DNA of 64,000 nucleotides from Bacteroidota bacterium (GTDB taxonomy: Bacteria > Bacteroidota > Ignavibacteria > SZUA-365), in contig JACZJN010000057.1 in assembly GCA_014860565.1 (NCBI GenBank), forward strand, positions 22,474 through 86,473. Reading direction: 5' to 3'. This document shows positions 1 to 9,457 of the stretch, piece by piece; position 1 is the first letter of the stretch; each line of letters begins with the position of its first letter. A model generated the notes under the pieces. That model saw only the letters and a program-made list of their open reading frames with translations. It ran no database searches and was not told the DNA's origin. The translations under genes and the position numbers were made by a program.

Positions 1-325
1 ATTCCCGCACCGAGAACGGCTTGGTCATGTAATCGTCCGCTCCCAGTTCCAGACCGAGTACCTTGTCGGTTTCCGAACTCTTGCTTGTAAGCATCAGAAT
101 GGGAGAGGACACCTCGTTCGCCCGGAGATCGCGGCAGATCTCCTCTCCATTCTTTGAAGGAAGCATCAGATCGAGAATGATCACATCGGGATTCATTTTC
201 CTTGCCTGTTCGTATCCACGGAGGCCGTCGGATTCGGAATGCACTTCGTAATGCTCGGCACGAAAACAGGCTTCGAGTCCCGTGAGAATGGCGGGGTCGT
301 CTTCGATGATCAATACGGTTTTCAT
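1..325 (-). CDS. OmpR/PhoB-type response regulator, receiver domain (3' part outside the window)
   Basis: The visible 108 residues form a receiver domain. The acidic pair is E8-D9-D10 after a 'MKTVLII' strand, the phosphoacceptor is D52 in 'IILDLMLPS', and the switch residues are T80 and K102 in 'MTKPF'. The phrase 'GLELGADDYMTKPF' is typical of OmpR/PhoB regulators, so a winged-helix DNA-binding domain is expected beyond the left edge; this is inferred, since it lies outside the window. The start codon overlaps the kinase stop codon in an ATGA arrangement, so the two proteins are almost certainly made together and form a cognate pair. Target genes cannot be told from the sequence. Confidence 0.93.
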   Translation of the reverse strand, partial: MKTVLIIEDDPAILTGLEACFRAEHYEVHSESDGLRGYEQARKMNPDVIILDLMLPSKNGEEICRDLRANEVSSPILMLTSKSSETDKVLGLELGADDYMTKPFSVRE

Positions 326-2829
326 GTTTCCTCCAGGAGATCAAATATCATTCGGAAGGTACTGCCTTCACCGAGTGAGCTTTCAACGGAAACTCTCCCG
401 TGGTGTGCATCAGCAATATGTTTTACGAGCGAAAGGCCGAGTCCCACTCCACCCAGTTTCTGTACGCTGCCGCTCTGTGAGCGGAAGAACGGCTCGAACA
501 GGTGCGGAATGTCTTCATTCTTAATCCCGAGGCCATGATCCTCCACTGAAATATGGCACTGACGGCCTTCCACCCCAGTCCTCATTATGATCTGTTTACG
601 ATCGCCCGAGTACTTCATGGCGTTGCTCAACAGGTTGGTGACTGCTTCGATGATGGCATCGGTATCCGCGAGAATGGGCAGTGGTTCACCATGCAGCTCA
701 AGGTGACAGGAAAATCCGCCGATGCGCAATTGGTAGTCCATCGTCTCGAATGCGTGCTTCGCGATGCGGTTCAATTCGTTGGGGACGAGATTGTACTGCA
801 TCATCCCTCTCTCCATGCGCGTGAAGTCGAGGACGTTGTTGATCAGACGTGCGAGGCGGCCGCATTCTCCCTGAATAATTTCGAGTGAGCGGCGCGCGTC
901 CTCGCTCTCCTGCGGCACCTGGTCCTCGAGCAGTTCCGCAAACATTTTGATGGAGGTCAGCGGTGTTTTCAAATCGTGGGAGACACCGGACACGAAATAC
1001 GATTTCATGCGGTTGAGTTCGCGCAGCTTATCCGTTTCGTGTTTCTGAAGGAGCAATCTCTGCTGCAGCAGCAGCCGCTCGAACTGCAGTCCGGCTTGCA
1101 CGGTTACTGCGTGAATCAGGTCGATATCCTCGAGCGTAAAACGGAGCCCCGATTTTTTTTCCCCGAGAACCAGGAGTCCTACCACCGTGCCGTCTTCCGT
1201 TCGGATGGGGAAGATGATTGCAACGCCATAACGACTGGCGAACGCCATCTCCGAGTACACGACGTCGGTGTGTGGTTCAACGACATTTTTGTAAACGACA
1301 GGCTGGGTCGGAAACTTCCGCAGACGATCGGGATGCACCTTGATCGCAGGGTAGCGCCACCGCTCGAATCCCAAACGCTTGAGGACGACAAGGTGGTCCT
1401 CACCCTCGGCCACCATAACCATGATGCCCGCGGGATGCATAAGCGCATTGAGGCCGGAGATGATGACGTCGGCGACGTCTTCGGACTGGACGCTGACGAA
1501 CACCCGCTCGCTGATGGAACGAAGCGCTTCGCGGAAGTCGTAGTCGACACGGAAGAAATATCGGTCGATCGTCTTCTGCACCAACCCGCGCGTGGGCATG
1601 AACAGCAGCAAATCCAGTGCAAGTGCCGCGATCGAGATGGTGAAATAAACGGTATTGTTCTGTGCATCGACGAGCCTGATCGTGAAGGCCAGTATGGTTA
1701 CATACACGATGAGGAGGATCGCGAAAACGAGCATGTAGATCGTGCCGCGCTTGAGCAGGACTTCGATATTGAACATGCGATACCGGATGATGCCGATGGC
1801 CATGAACGTCGCCGTGACCAACAGGGCGGCATTCAGGACGATCTCATTCATGTGCATCACTTTGAGGTATTCCCGCATGCTTTCCGGAAGGAACATCTGT
1901 GCGTTGCCCGATGTGCTCAGTTGCCAGGAAATATATGCGATCGTGCTGAGCAGCGTTCCGGTCATCGCCCAGGCGATCTGACGTCGATAGCCGCTGTCAC
2001 TCTCACGGATGAATTTTGTCGCGAAAATTCCCACGGACGCCAGCGCTCCGAGACCCAGGATGGCTTTCGCGGTTGTCATGGCACTGTAATACGCGGGCGC
2101 AGCTGAGAAATCAAAGGGCATCGTGGCCTGGAAAGAGGCGACGAACCCCCAGATGGAGACAGCCACGGGCACGGCATGAAGAATCACCACTCCGAGACGT
2201 GGGATGGGACGTGATCGCGGGAACACCAGGGCAAAGTGCAGCAGGAGGCTCCCGCTGAATGCGTTGCTGAATGGAAAGAGCGCGCGCAGAAGGTGCCCAA
2301 CACCAAACGGTTCCATCGTGAAGCGCCCCATGGTGAACGCCATATCACACGCGACAATGACCGCAAGGTAATGGAACTGCAGCGAGGCGGGATCACGCGG
2401 CCGCTGTGCGACGACAAACAGTCCGATAATGAAAAAGACCGCAATGGCCGACGCCTGCACGACCACCTCGGAAATCGTATAGTACGATCCGAGCGTGATA
2501 TCAAGAGATTGCAGAGAACCGTTTCTTCGCACGGTCACTTTCTGTACTACCCCTGTCTGGTATTGATCGATGATCTGTTCCACGTCGACAGCATTACGTA
2601 TCGGATAGACCGAAATGCTCTCGAGCGTGTCGCCTACCAGAAACGGCGATCCCTTCATTTTTATGAAGTCGACAACCAGGGTGGTAGTTCCGTCGGCCAT
2701 TCTGGAGGTCTCGAGATCGACACCGAGCCCGGCCTTCAGCCGACTTTGCTCCACCCCCAGGACGCACAGCACGAGAAGTGCGAGGTCGAGGAAGAGCAGC
2801 AAAAAACTTGGTCGTTTGCGAGACTTCAT
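322..2829 (-). CDS. Membrane sensor histidine kinase with PDZ-like N-terminus and GAF-like domain
   Basis: This 835-residue inner-membrane kinase starts with a transmembrane helix (about 10-30). A PDZ-like segment follows (about 35-115, including 'GDTLESISVYPI'), then a run of hydrophobic helices (about 120-420) and a cytoplasmic GAF-like region (about 440-600). The HisKA box is 'SHDLKTPLTS' (phosphoacceptor His near 617). The HATPase domain shows N, G1 and G2 boxes ('NLLSNAMKYS', 'DHGLGI', 'GVGLGLSLV'). The stop overlaps the regulator start by 4 bp. An AGGA about 8 nt before the ATG supports this start. The signal sensed is unknown; the architecture suggests both an envelope input and a cytoplasmic one. 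Confidence 0.9.
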   Translation of the reverse strand: MKSRKRPSFLLLFLDLALLVLCVLGVEQSRLKAGLGVDLETSRMADGTTTLVVDFIKMKGSPFLVGDTLESISVYPIRNAVDVEQIIDQYQTGVVQKVTVRRNGSLQSLDITLGSYYTISEVVVQASAIAVFFIIGLFVVAQRPRDPASLQFHYLAVIVACDMAFTMGRFTMEPFGVGHLLRALFPFSNAFSGSLLLHFALVFPRSRPIPRLGVVILHAVPVAVSIWGFVASFQATMPFDFSAAPAYYSAMTTAKAILGLGALASVGIFATKFIRESDSGYRRQIAWAMTGTLLSTIAYISWQLSTSGNAQMFLPESMREYLKVMHMNEIVLNAALLVTATFMAIGIIRYRMFNIEVLLKRGTIYMLVFAILLIVYVTILAFTIRLVDAQNNTVYFTISIAALALDLLLFMPTRGLVQKTIDRYFFRVDYDFREALRSISERVFVSVQSEDVADVIISGLNALMHPAGIMVMVAEGEDHLVVLKRLGFERWRYPAIKVHPDRLRKFPTQPVVYKNVVEPHTDVVYSEMAFASRYGVAIIFPIRTEDGTVVGLLVLGEKKSGLRFTLEDIDLIHAVTVQAGLQFERLLLQQRLLLQKHETDKLRELNRMKSYFVSGVSHDLKTPLTSIKMFAELLEDQVPQESEDARRSLEIIQGECGRLARLINNVLDFTRMERGMMQYNLVPNELNRIAKHAFETMDYQLRIGGFSCHLELHGEPLPILADTDAIIEAVTNLLSNAMKYSGDRKQIIMRTGVEGRQCHISVEDHGLGIKNEDIPHLFEPFFRSQSGSVQKLGGVGLGLSLVKHIADAHHGRVSVESSLGEGSTFRMIFDLLEET

Positions 2830-2916
2830 ACCTGTTCCTGGATCGAGGGGTATTCAGGAGTATCGGACGTTATGATGGTGTTTCTGCGGGAAAGTATTGG
2901 AAATAGTGCAATAAAG

Positions 2917-2950
2917 CAACGGACAATCGTCCGAAGACGATTGTCCGTTG
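2917..2950 (-). terminator. Perfect 15-bp hairpin with TTCG loop, terminator of the nucleotidase gene
   Basis: Arms 2917-2931 and 2936-2950 are perfectly complementary. Read on the minus strand the loop is TTCG, a very stable tetraloop. It lies 41 nt past the nucleotidase stop and is followed on the minus strand by a short T-rich stretch (CTTTATT). It separates that gene from the kinase-regulator pair. Confidence 0.8.
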
Positions 2951-2991
2951 TCGCGGTTGGTTTTGCAGCGTGCATGGTTGCGTGTTCAGTG

Positions 2992-4968
2992 CTACCGTGT
3001 TTTGATCATTTTCACGCTCTGCACATTGCCGTCGGGGAGGAACATGCGGCAGAAATACATTCCGGAAGGAAGTGCGGAGGCGTCGAACACGGCGCTTTGC
3101 ATGCCCGCGTTGACCAGCCCTTCACGCAGCACCGCGACTTCGCGTCCGATCATGTCGTAGACCTTGATGCTGACAGGCATGGACTCGGCGGTTTCGAAGG
3201 TGACCACTGCCTGATCGGAGAACGGGTTGGGCCCGGTGGAATTGATCTTCGCCATCGGCGGCGGTGTTGTCGGGTTTTGCGCTGAGACCGGGGCGACGGC
3301 GATGATGCGTCCGGGAGTGTGCTTGCCGGCAGGAATACCCTGGTTGACGATGTAATCAAAAACCAGCGCGAATTCACCAACACCGACGGGGCTTTCATTG
3401 ATGATGGTAATGCCGAGGGAGTACAGCGTGTTGAGCATTTTCAGATACTCGAGCACCATCCAGTTCGTCCCGATCGTGTAGACGGTTTCGAAGTCGATCG
3501 GCTGTCCATCGAAGTACACTGCCTGAAGACGCTCGCCAGGTGCTTTCGAGGGATCGTAGTAGTACTTGAGATTCGAGGACACCTGCATGAACAGCTCATC
3601 GTCCGTCTCGATATCGCCGAGAGCGGTTTCGAGACCGATCCACAGGTCCATTCCGCTCAGCTCGAATGTCATCGCTTCAAACCCGGCTCCGTCGATGAGA
3701 TTCGCTCCGTATCCGATCATGCGATAGACATCATTGGCGGTGATGGGACCGGGATACAGGGGCTGTGCGGTGGAACCGCCCGGGATGAGCCCGATGTCCA
3801 CACCAAGGCTGTTCTGATACGCGTCGGCAACGAGGTTTCCGACATGCGTGTCATGATGTCCCGGTCGGCCGAGGTTGGTCGCGAGTTCAGTCTGCGTGTA
3901 GGTACAGGCGGCGATCGGAGCGGTGAACATCTGAGTGAACGGGGCGCTGACCGAGCTGAGATACGCCTCGATGCCCAAGGCGATGCCTTCCACCGCTGCC
4001 TTGACGCTCGGCGCTTCCGGTACGCTGCTGTCGAGTTCGATCAGGTCATAATCGTTGATGCTGATCTTTCCCTTGTGGAGTTTGAGTTCGATGCGCCCGA
4101 TCTGGTTGTAGAAGCCCTCGGTCTGAACGATATACACAAACTCTCCATATGGATTCCTGATCTTCAACGGGTGCTTTGTCGCAATGTGGTCGTGTCCACC
4201 GATAATCAGATCGATGCCGGGCACACTCGCGGCAAGTGCCTTGTCGGCCGCCATGCCCATATGCGAGAGCAGGATGATGTAGTTGCAGCCGGCGTCGCGG
4301 AGTGCGGCTGCGGTAGCATACAGGGTCGTCCCAATGCTCTCCTCGTCTTCGTCGAAAACGACTGGACTGGGATCTGACAGATAATTGGTCATTGGGGTCG
4401 TCAAACCGATAATACCAACGGTGAACGCACCGTATGTTTTCACGATCGAAGGCTGAATCCAATTGACGAGGGCGCTCGTGGGTTCCGAGGGATCCGTAGG
4501 GAGAATGATGTTTGCGGATAGCAGCGGATACGGCGGATTCCCGTAGGCGTCCAGCGGAAGGCTGTTGCTGAGAGCGCCAAGCAGTCCCAGTGCACTGAAA
4601 TCGAATTCGTGGTTGCCGACAGCCATGGCCGTCAATCCGAGACTGGCAAGAATCTGCATATCCGGGATGCTCGGGTTGGACGGATCGCCGGCAGGGAAGA
4701 GGTGCATCATGTCGCCCACGCTGGCGTCGCCGGCGTGCAGCAGCATGAAGGGATTTTCCGTGGCGGCCTGCTGGCCGATGATGGTCGCTGCGCGGGCAAT
4801 GCCGCCGCGCTCGCCGTCGAGCAGTGCGTTGCGCGGCGTGCCGGCAAGCAGGTTCGAATGCGTGTCGTTGAGATGGAGAATGGTGAGATACTCGGACTGC
4901 TGCGCTCCGAGCGGATTCACCCAAAGGGCGACCAGCAGGAGTACGATGGTAGTAATGCGGGTTTTCAT
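2992..4968 (-). CDS. Secreted 5'-nucleotidase / metallophosphoesterase with T9SS sorting domain
   Basis: The 658-residue protein has a signal peptide (ending near 'NPLGAQQ') and a calcineurin-like metallophosphoesterase domain. The metal-binding motifs are visible: 'LHLNDTHSN', 'GDASVGD', 'GNHEFDF', 'LLSHMG' and 'GGHDH'. The 5'-nucleotidase C-terminal domain follows ('NLVADAY', 'GLIPGGST'). The last 85 or so residues ('NPFSDQAVVTF', 'VYDMIGREV', 'LPSGMYFC') are a T9SS type A sorting domain, so export across the outer membrane is expected. The likely role is to release phosphate or nucleosides from external nucleotides; substrate range is inferred from the family. The start at 4968 follows AGGAG and gives a proper signal peptide; an upstream in-frame start would bury it. 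Confidence 0.9.
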   Translation of the reverse strand: MKTRITTIVLLLVALWVNPLGAQQSEYLTILHLNDTHSNLLAGTPRNALLDGERGGIARAATIIGQQAATENPFMLLHAGDASVGDMMHLFPAGDPSNPSIPDMQILASLGLTAMAVGNHEFDFSALGLLGALSNSLPLDAYGNPPYPLLSANIILPTDPSEPTSALVNWIQPSIVKTYGAFTVGIIGLTTPMTNYLSDPSPVVFDEDEESIGTTLYATAAALRDAGCNYIILLSHMGMAADKALAASVPGIDLIIGGHDHIATKHPLKIRNPYGEFVYIVQTEGFYNQIGRIELKLHKGKISINDYDLIELDSSVPEAPSVKAAVEGIALGIEAYLSSVSAPFTQMFTAPIAACTYTQTELATNLGRPGHHDTHVGNLVADAYQNSLGVDIGLIPGGSTAQPLYPGPITANDVYRMIGYGANLIDGAGFEAMTFELSGMDLWIGLETALGDIETDDELFMQVSSNLKYYYDPSKAPGERLQAVYFDGQPIDFETVYTIGTNWMVLEYLKMLNTLYSLGITIINESPVGVGEFALVFDYIVNQGIPAGKHTPGRIIAVAPVSAQNPTTPPPMAKINSTGPNPFSDQAVVTFETAESMPVSIKVYDMIGREVAVLREGLVNAGMQSAVFDASALPSGMYFCRMFLPDGNVQSVKMIKTR

Positions 4969-5209
4969 AATGGCTCCTCTCGATGATGATGTAAACGGAA
5001 TGAAGTCAGATTTGAAATTGTTGTTCACGGGAGTTTCGGTTTCGACGGTGCGATTGTCTGTTGTTTCTGCAGCAAATGTATCCCGTGGGCAGCCGGCCTG
5101 TGTCACGGAATTGTCATGATCTCGTCAAAAGCGATGGGATGCGAATTTTTCGTGTTTTCAGGACGGTTTTTGCATATTGACCCTTATTCACTTTCAGAGG
5201 AAACGCGCC

Positions 5210-6205
5210 ATGCAGCATGAACTTCGTCCGGATGAACTCTCCGCGCTGGTTGCCGGATTCCGGCAGAGCCGTGTCGTCCTCACCGCCGTCGAACTGGGAA
5301 TTTTCACTGTCCTGCGTAACGGCGCGCGCTCGTCGGAGGACGTCGCAGCGGAGCTGCATACGCATCCCCGCGCAACGGACAGGTTGCTGAACGCCTGCGT
5401 CGCCATTGGATTGCTGAGCAAGGAAGGCGACCGCTTTTCAAATTCCGCAACAGCGGCGCGGCACCTGGTGCACGGCGAAAAGGGATACATGGGAAACATC
5501 GAGCATAGCACGCACCTGTGGGATTTCTGGAGCCATCTGACCGAGGCCGTGCGCAGCGGCACCGTCAGGACACGGACCGAGCTTCGGGAGCGTGACAACG
5601 AATGGGGCGAGGCATTCATCGCCGCGATGCACTACCGAGCTCTCGGACAGGCCCCGGGCGACGTCAACCTGATTGATTTTCATGACGCTGCACGCGTGCT
5701 GGACGTGGGCGGCGGATCGGGCGCCTTCACCATGGCCATGATTAAAGTGAAGCAGGACCTGGTTGCAACGGTGTTCGATCTGCCAGGTATTATCCCCATC
5801 ACCCGCCGCTATATCGAGGAGGCAGGACTCACGCATCGCATTGACACCGTCGCGGGCGATTATCTCGTCGACGAGCTGCCCTCGGGATATGATATCGTGT
5901 TTCTCTCCGCTATCGTCCACAGCAATGCACCGGAAGAAAACGCGCTCCTCATCCGCAAATGCGCGGCGGCGCTGAATCCCGGCGGAGTGGTTATCGTCCA
6001 GGATTTCATCATGGATGACGACCGCGTGCATCCGCCGCATGGGGCGTTGTTCTCTCTTAATATGCTGGTCGCGACCGAACGCGGCGATACGTTCACGGAA
6101 GGCGAGGTGCGGGGCTGGATGGAAGCGGCCGGCCTTACCGATGTTGTGCGGCGCGACACGCCTTCCGGTACGACGCAGATCGCGGGACGCAAGCCGCTGG
6201 ATTGA
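5210..6205 (+). CDS. SAM-dependent O-methyltransferase (winged-helix dimerisation type)
   Basis: This 331-residue protein has an N-terminal winged-helix dimerisation region (about 10-90, 'ELGIFTVL') and a Rossmann methyltransferase domain with the SAM motif 'VLDVGGGSGAF'. Later motifs ('VVIVQDFIMDDD' and a C-terminal 'NMLVATERGD') match the acetylserotonin/hydroxyneurosporene O-methyltransferase-like family 2. The acceptor cannot be read from sequence. The ATG at 5210 has AGAGG upstream; the TTG 33 nt earlier is less likely. The gene is divergent from the nucleotidase (241-bp gap) and sits 152 bp before the lysine-catabolism gene, with no clear link to it. Confidence 0.85.
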   Translation: MQHELRPDELSALVAGFRQSRVVLTAVELGIFTVLRNGARSSEDVAAELHTHPRATDRLLNACVAIGLLSKEGDRFSNSATAARHLVHGEKGYMGNIEHSTHLWDFWSHLTEAVRSGTVRTRTELRERDNEWGEAFIAAMHYRALGQAPGDVNLIDFHDAARVLDVGGGSGAFTMAMIKVKQDLVATVFDLPGIIPITRRYIEEAGLTHRIDTVAGDYLVDELPSGYDIVFLSAIVHSNAPEENALLIRKCAAALNPGGVVIVQDFIMDDDRVHPPHGALFSLNMLVATERGDTFTEGEVRGWMEAAGLTDVVRRDTPSGTTQIAGRKPLD

Positions 6206-6357
6206 TCCCGCAGGCTGCAACATCGCTTGTGTGGGAGGGAATAGCGGACGAAGGAGTTGGTTTTTCCTGATGCGGCAAGTACCTTTGATCCTTCGGTCAC
6301 GGGAAACAATAGTATCCATCATTCCCCAGGGAACAGTAGGCAAGGAGATCGTTCCAT

Positions 6358-7674
6358 ATGATCAACTGTATCGGCATTCGAAAGGAAACCAAGGACAAGA
6401 CACAGAAACGCGTCCCTCTCTCACCCGAGCAGGTGGCGGATCTTCGCACTGCGCACGGACTGCGCGTGCTGGTGCAATCCATGCCGCAGCGCGTCTTCAG
6501 TGATGAGGATTATTCCGCGGCGGGTGCGGAGTTGACTGACGATCTTTCAGAAAGCAATGTGGTATTCGGTGTCAAGGAAATTCAGCCTGATCTGATGCTC
6601 GACGGTATGGCATATGTGTTCTTCTCCCATACGATCAAGGCGCAACCCTACAACATGGCCATGCTGCGCCACATTCTCGATCGCCGCATTACACTGATCG
6701 ATTATGAATTGATCAAGGACGAGGAGGGGCGCCGCCTCGTCTTTTTCGGCAACTATGCCGGGTATGCCGGCATCATCGATTCCATTTGGGCGATGGGCCG
6801 CCGCCTTGAAGCGGAGGGACTGATTACGCCGTTCGCACACATCCGCTATGCCACCGACTACGGGCTGCTTGCGGATGCCGAAACGGCCTTCAGGGAAGCC
6901 GGGGAAAGCATACGGACCGATGGGCTGCCCGAGCAGATGGTCCCATTTGTTTGCGGCTTCACCGGCTACGGCAATGTGTCACGTGGCGCACAGCATCTCT
7001 ATGATCTGCTGCCTGTGGAAGAAATCCGGCCTGATGATCTCTCCGCGTTTTATGCGCGCGGGGAGTTCTCGAACAAGGTCGTCTACAAAGTGGAATTCCG
7101 CGAAGCGGACATGTTCGAGCCCGCGCAGCCGGGCGCTGATTTCAATCTGCAGGAATTCTATGATCACCCGGAACGCTACCGCGGCCGCTTTGAGACGTAT
7201 CTCCCGTATCTGACGATGATGCTTAACGGGATTTACTGGGAACCGCGCTACCCACGGCTGGTCACGATCGATGCGATGCAGGCGCTCTGGTCTGCCGCAG
7301 AAAAACCCCGTTTGCGCGTCATCGGCGACGTGACCTGCGATATTGACGGATCGGTGCAGCTCACTGTGAAGGAAACCAATTCCGAAAATCCGGTTTTTGT
7401 ATATGAACCGCTCGGTGGGGCAGTGATTGACGGGGTTGTGGGCGAGGGGCCGGTGATCCTCTCCGTTGACAAACTGCCGACCGAATTGCCGCGCGAGGCG
7501 AGCGCGGCTTTTGGTGCGTCGCTTTCTCCGCTTGTGCCGGCATTGGCCGCGGCCGACTTCACTGTGCCCTACGAAGCGCTCGATCTGCCACCGGCACTCA
7601 AACGCGCGGTCATTGCGCATGCGGGGAAGCTCACCCCCGATTTCGCATACCTCCAGTCTCATATTGGAGGATGA
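6358..7674 (+). CDS. Lysine-ketoglutarate reductase (saccharopine-forming), LKR-type protein
   Basis: The 438 residues match the LKR half of the eukaryotic aminoadipic semialdehyde synthase. The N-terminus has the alanine dehydrogenase/transhydrogenase-type opening 'IGIRKETKDKTQKRVPLSP', followed by 'FFSHTIKAQPYN' and 'YELIKDEEGRRLVFFG', all typical of LKR. It should join lysine and 2-oxoglutarate into saccharopine with NADPH. The partner saccharopine dehydrogenase is convergent at 7808-9130, so the two steps are made by separate genes here. No Shine-Dalgarno is obvious, but the start gives the conserved N-terminus. Its stop codon lies in a 15-bp repeat (GGATGAGCCTTCA) that recurs just downstream. 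Confidence 0.88.
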   Translation: MINCIGIRKETKDKTQKRVPLSPEQVADLRTAHGLRVLVQSMPQRVFSDEDYSAAGAELTDDLSESNVVFGVKEIQPDLMLDGMAYVFFSHTIKAQPYNMAMLRHILDRRITLIDYELIKDEEGRRLVFFGNYAGYAGIIDSIWAMGRRLEAEGLITPFAHIRYATDYGLLADAETAFREAGESIRTDGLPEQMVPFVCGFTGYGNVSRGAQHLYDLLPVEEIRPDDLSAFYARGEFSNKVVYKVEFREADMFEPAQPGADFNLQEFYDHPERYRGRFETYLPYLTMMLNGIYWEPRYPRLVTIDAMQALWSAAEKPRLRVIGDVTCDIDGSVQLTVKETNSENPVFVYEPLGGAVIDGVVGEGPVILSVDKLPTELPREASAAFGASLSPLVPALAAADFTVPYEALDLPPALKRAVIAHAGKLTPDFAYLQSHIGG

Positions 7675-7722
7675 GCCTTCACGGGATGAGCCTTCAGGCT
7701 CGTCCGGCTTCGTCGAAACGTA

Positions 7723-7770
7723 AAACCCTCCGATCAGCCGCGTGTGCGGGAAATCGGAGGGTTTCCTTTT
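7723..7770. terminator. Bidirectional terminator between convergent lysine-catabolism genes
   Basis: A 12-bp perfect stem (7723-7734 with 7753-7764, AAACCCTCCGAT) with an 18-nt loop lies between the two convergent stops, with T-rich sequence on the plus side and A-rich sequence before it. Two smaller stems flank it: 7688-7701 (GAGCCT/AGGCTC) and 7774-7787 (GAGCC/GGCTC), the latter followed by a T run. Together they can end transcription from both sides. Confidence 0.75.
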
Positions 7771-7807
7771 GACGAGCCTCAGGGCTCATTTTTCAGATCG
7801 GGGGTGA

Positions 7808-9130
7808 TTACAGGGCGACTTCGCGTTCAATGAGACGAATGTCCATGGTTTCGAGTTCCTTGAGCACGGGCTCGTAGATCTCGGGGAGCACGGGAATCTG
7901 CACGCCTTTCAACGTGATATCGCCCTTCAGGATCAGCTTTGTGGCGATTGCGGCAGGAAGGCTCACGGTGCGTGCCATCGAACTGTCGCCATTCGGAATG
8001 CCGGTGTCGACCATGGTCGAGGTCAGCTTTTTCTTACGGCCGTCGGCATACTCCGCGATGAATTCGTGATGCTGCACGAGAAGATCGACTTCCCCTTCTG
8101 CGTACACGAGTGTGTTTTCAAGAATATGCGCGAACATGTCGAAGACGCTGCCCTCGGCGAGGGGAAGCTTCGCGTCGCTGAAGAGCCCGAGCCACTGCAT
8201 TTTCTTGATGGTGACCGAGTGCTTCGGCACTTCGAGGAAGCGGGCGATATCCTCGATCAAGTTGTCGCCGTTGCTGTCGACGAGGGCGGCCATCACTTCG
8301 CGCGGGGATGTCTGACGGAAGTCGAAGGTGCGCTCCTGGTCCAGCAGGCCGATTTTCTTGAAGTAGTTCCAGGATTCGCAGTGGCCGATGTTGCGAAGCG
8401 TGCCGCGGTACATGCTCTGCGCACCCTCGATGCCGTAGAGGTCGACGTAGGGAAGGGCATCGCGATTGACATACGCTTCAAACGTACCGCCGCCGGGCAC
8501 GTCGAGCAGCCAGTAATGCTCGAACAGCTGTTCGGGCGGGACGTTGACGACGGTGCCGTTCTTGAGATACTTCCCGTTGTTTTTCGCGGCGAGCATGACG
8601 CCGACCGGGCTCCACGAGAACTTGTACCCCAGCGGATTGTTGTTGTCGCCGAGCGCCGGGAGTCCACCGCAATACGAGAAGAAGCTTGTGATCTTCCCGC
8701 CTTCGGCTTTCACGCCGTTGATGACGCTCATCGCGGCCATGTGGTCGATGCCAGGATCGACGCCGATCTCGTTCAGGAAAATCAGACCTTTTTCACGCAC
8801 CGCTGCGTCGAGCGCCTGCATTTCGGGCTTCACATACGAGGTGGTGACCATGTTTTTCCCGAGTTCCACGCAGAGGTTTGCGACCTTCATGTGATGAATC
8901 CATGGCACGAGACTGATGACGATGTCCGCAGTTGCGATCGCCGCGCCCAGGGCGGCTTCGTCCTGCACGTCGATAGGCATGGCAATGCCGCGGGGATGCT
9001 TGTCAATCAATTTCTCCGCCTTGCTGACCGTACGCGTGGCGACGGTCACCTGAAATTCCGGCTCGTCGAGGAGGTACCGTACAAGTGGACGCGCCACGAG
9101 ACCGGCACCCAGCACGAGGACCTGTTTCAT
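7808..9130 (-). CDS. Saccharopine dehydrogenase (glutamate-forming)
   Basis: The 440-residue protein has an N-terminal Rossmann motif 'VLVLGAGLVARPLV' and LYS9-type landmarks: 'ISLVPWIHH', 'NMVTTSYVKPEM', 'NEIGVDPGIDHM' and 'FSYCGGLPA'. It should split saccharopine into aminoadipic semialdehyde and glutamate. Paired with the convergent LKR gene it indicates lysine breakdown; a biosynthetic role is less likely because no other AAA-pathway gene is nearby. The start at 9130 follows AAGGAGT and puts the Rossmann glycines at the usual position; the open frame continues 59 codons upstream but that part is not protein-like. Confidence 0.92.
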   Translation of the reverse strand: MKQVLVLGAGLVARPLVRYLLDEPEFQVTVATRTVSKAEKLIDKHPRGIAMPIDVQDEAALGAAIATADIVISLVPWIHHMKVANLCVELGKNMVTTSYVKPEMQALDAAVREKGLIFLNEIGVDPGIDHMAAMSVINGVKAEGGKITSFFSYCGGLPALGDNNNPLGYKFSWSPVGVMLAAKNNGKYLKNGTVVNVPPEQLFEHYWLLDVPGGGTFEAYVNRDALPYVDLYGIEGAQSMYRGTLRNIGHCESWNYFKKIGLLDQERTFDFRQTSPREVMAALVDSNGDNLIEDIARFLEVPKHSVTIKKMQWLGLFSDAKLPLAEGSVFDMFAHILENTLVYAEGEVDLLVQHHEFIAEYADGRKKKLTSTMVDTGIPNGDSSMARTVSLPAAIATKLILKGDITLKGVQIPVLPEIYEPVLKELETMDIRLIEREVAL

Positions 9131-9457
9131 GTGAGACTCCTTACTTCTCGAATGAGAATAATGGAAAGATGTATGGGGAATGGTGCTGAACAGCGCATGG
9201 ATGGTGATTCGATCATATGATGCAGGAGCCAATACACACCTGCCACGGATGCAATATACCAGCTTTCGTTCGTGAAAAAAAAAGCATATTGCTTTTCCGA
9301 AAATCATTCGCTAATTTTATCTCGATTAGCCTCTCTTACCTTCCTTGACAATGAGGCACATACCCGGCCGGAAGGGCATACCGGCCGGGTATTTCGTCTT
9401 AAAACACCCCGTCAGCAATGCGCGATATTTTGTACCTTGCGGAAAAAATGCAAGGCA
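9131..9457. other. Divergent intergenic region with GC-rich hairpin
   Basis: This 327-bp spacer separates the divergent dehydrogenase and sugar kinase genes, so it must hold both promoters. It contains a perfect 10-bp inverted repeat (9362-9371 with 9381-9390, ACCCGGCCGG) and a TACCTTG box at 9433-9439, shortly before the kinase start. I see no open frame that looks coding. Confidence 0.5.

Noticed and set aside
9362..9390. Terminator
   Set aside because: The hairpin lies between two divergent genes, so no transcript should end there, and there is no T-run. It is more likely a leader element or operator of the kinase gene.
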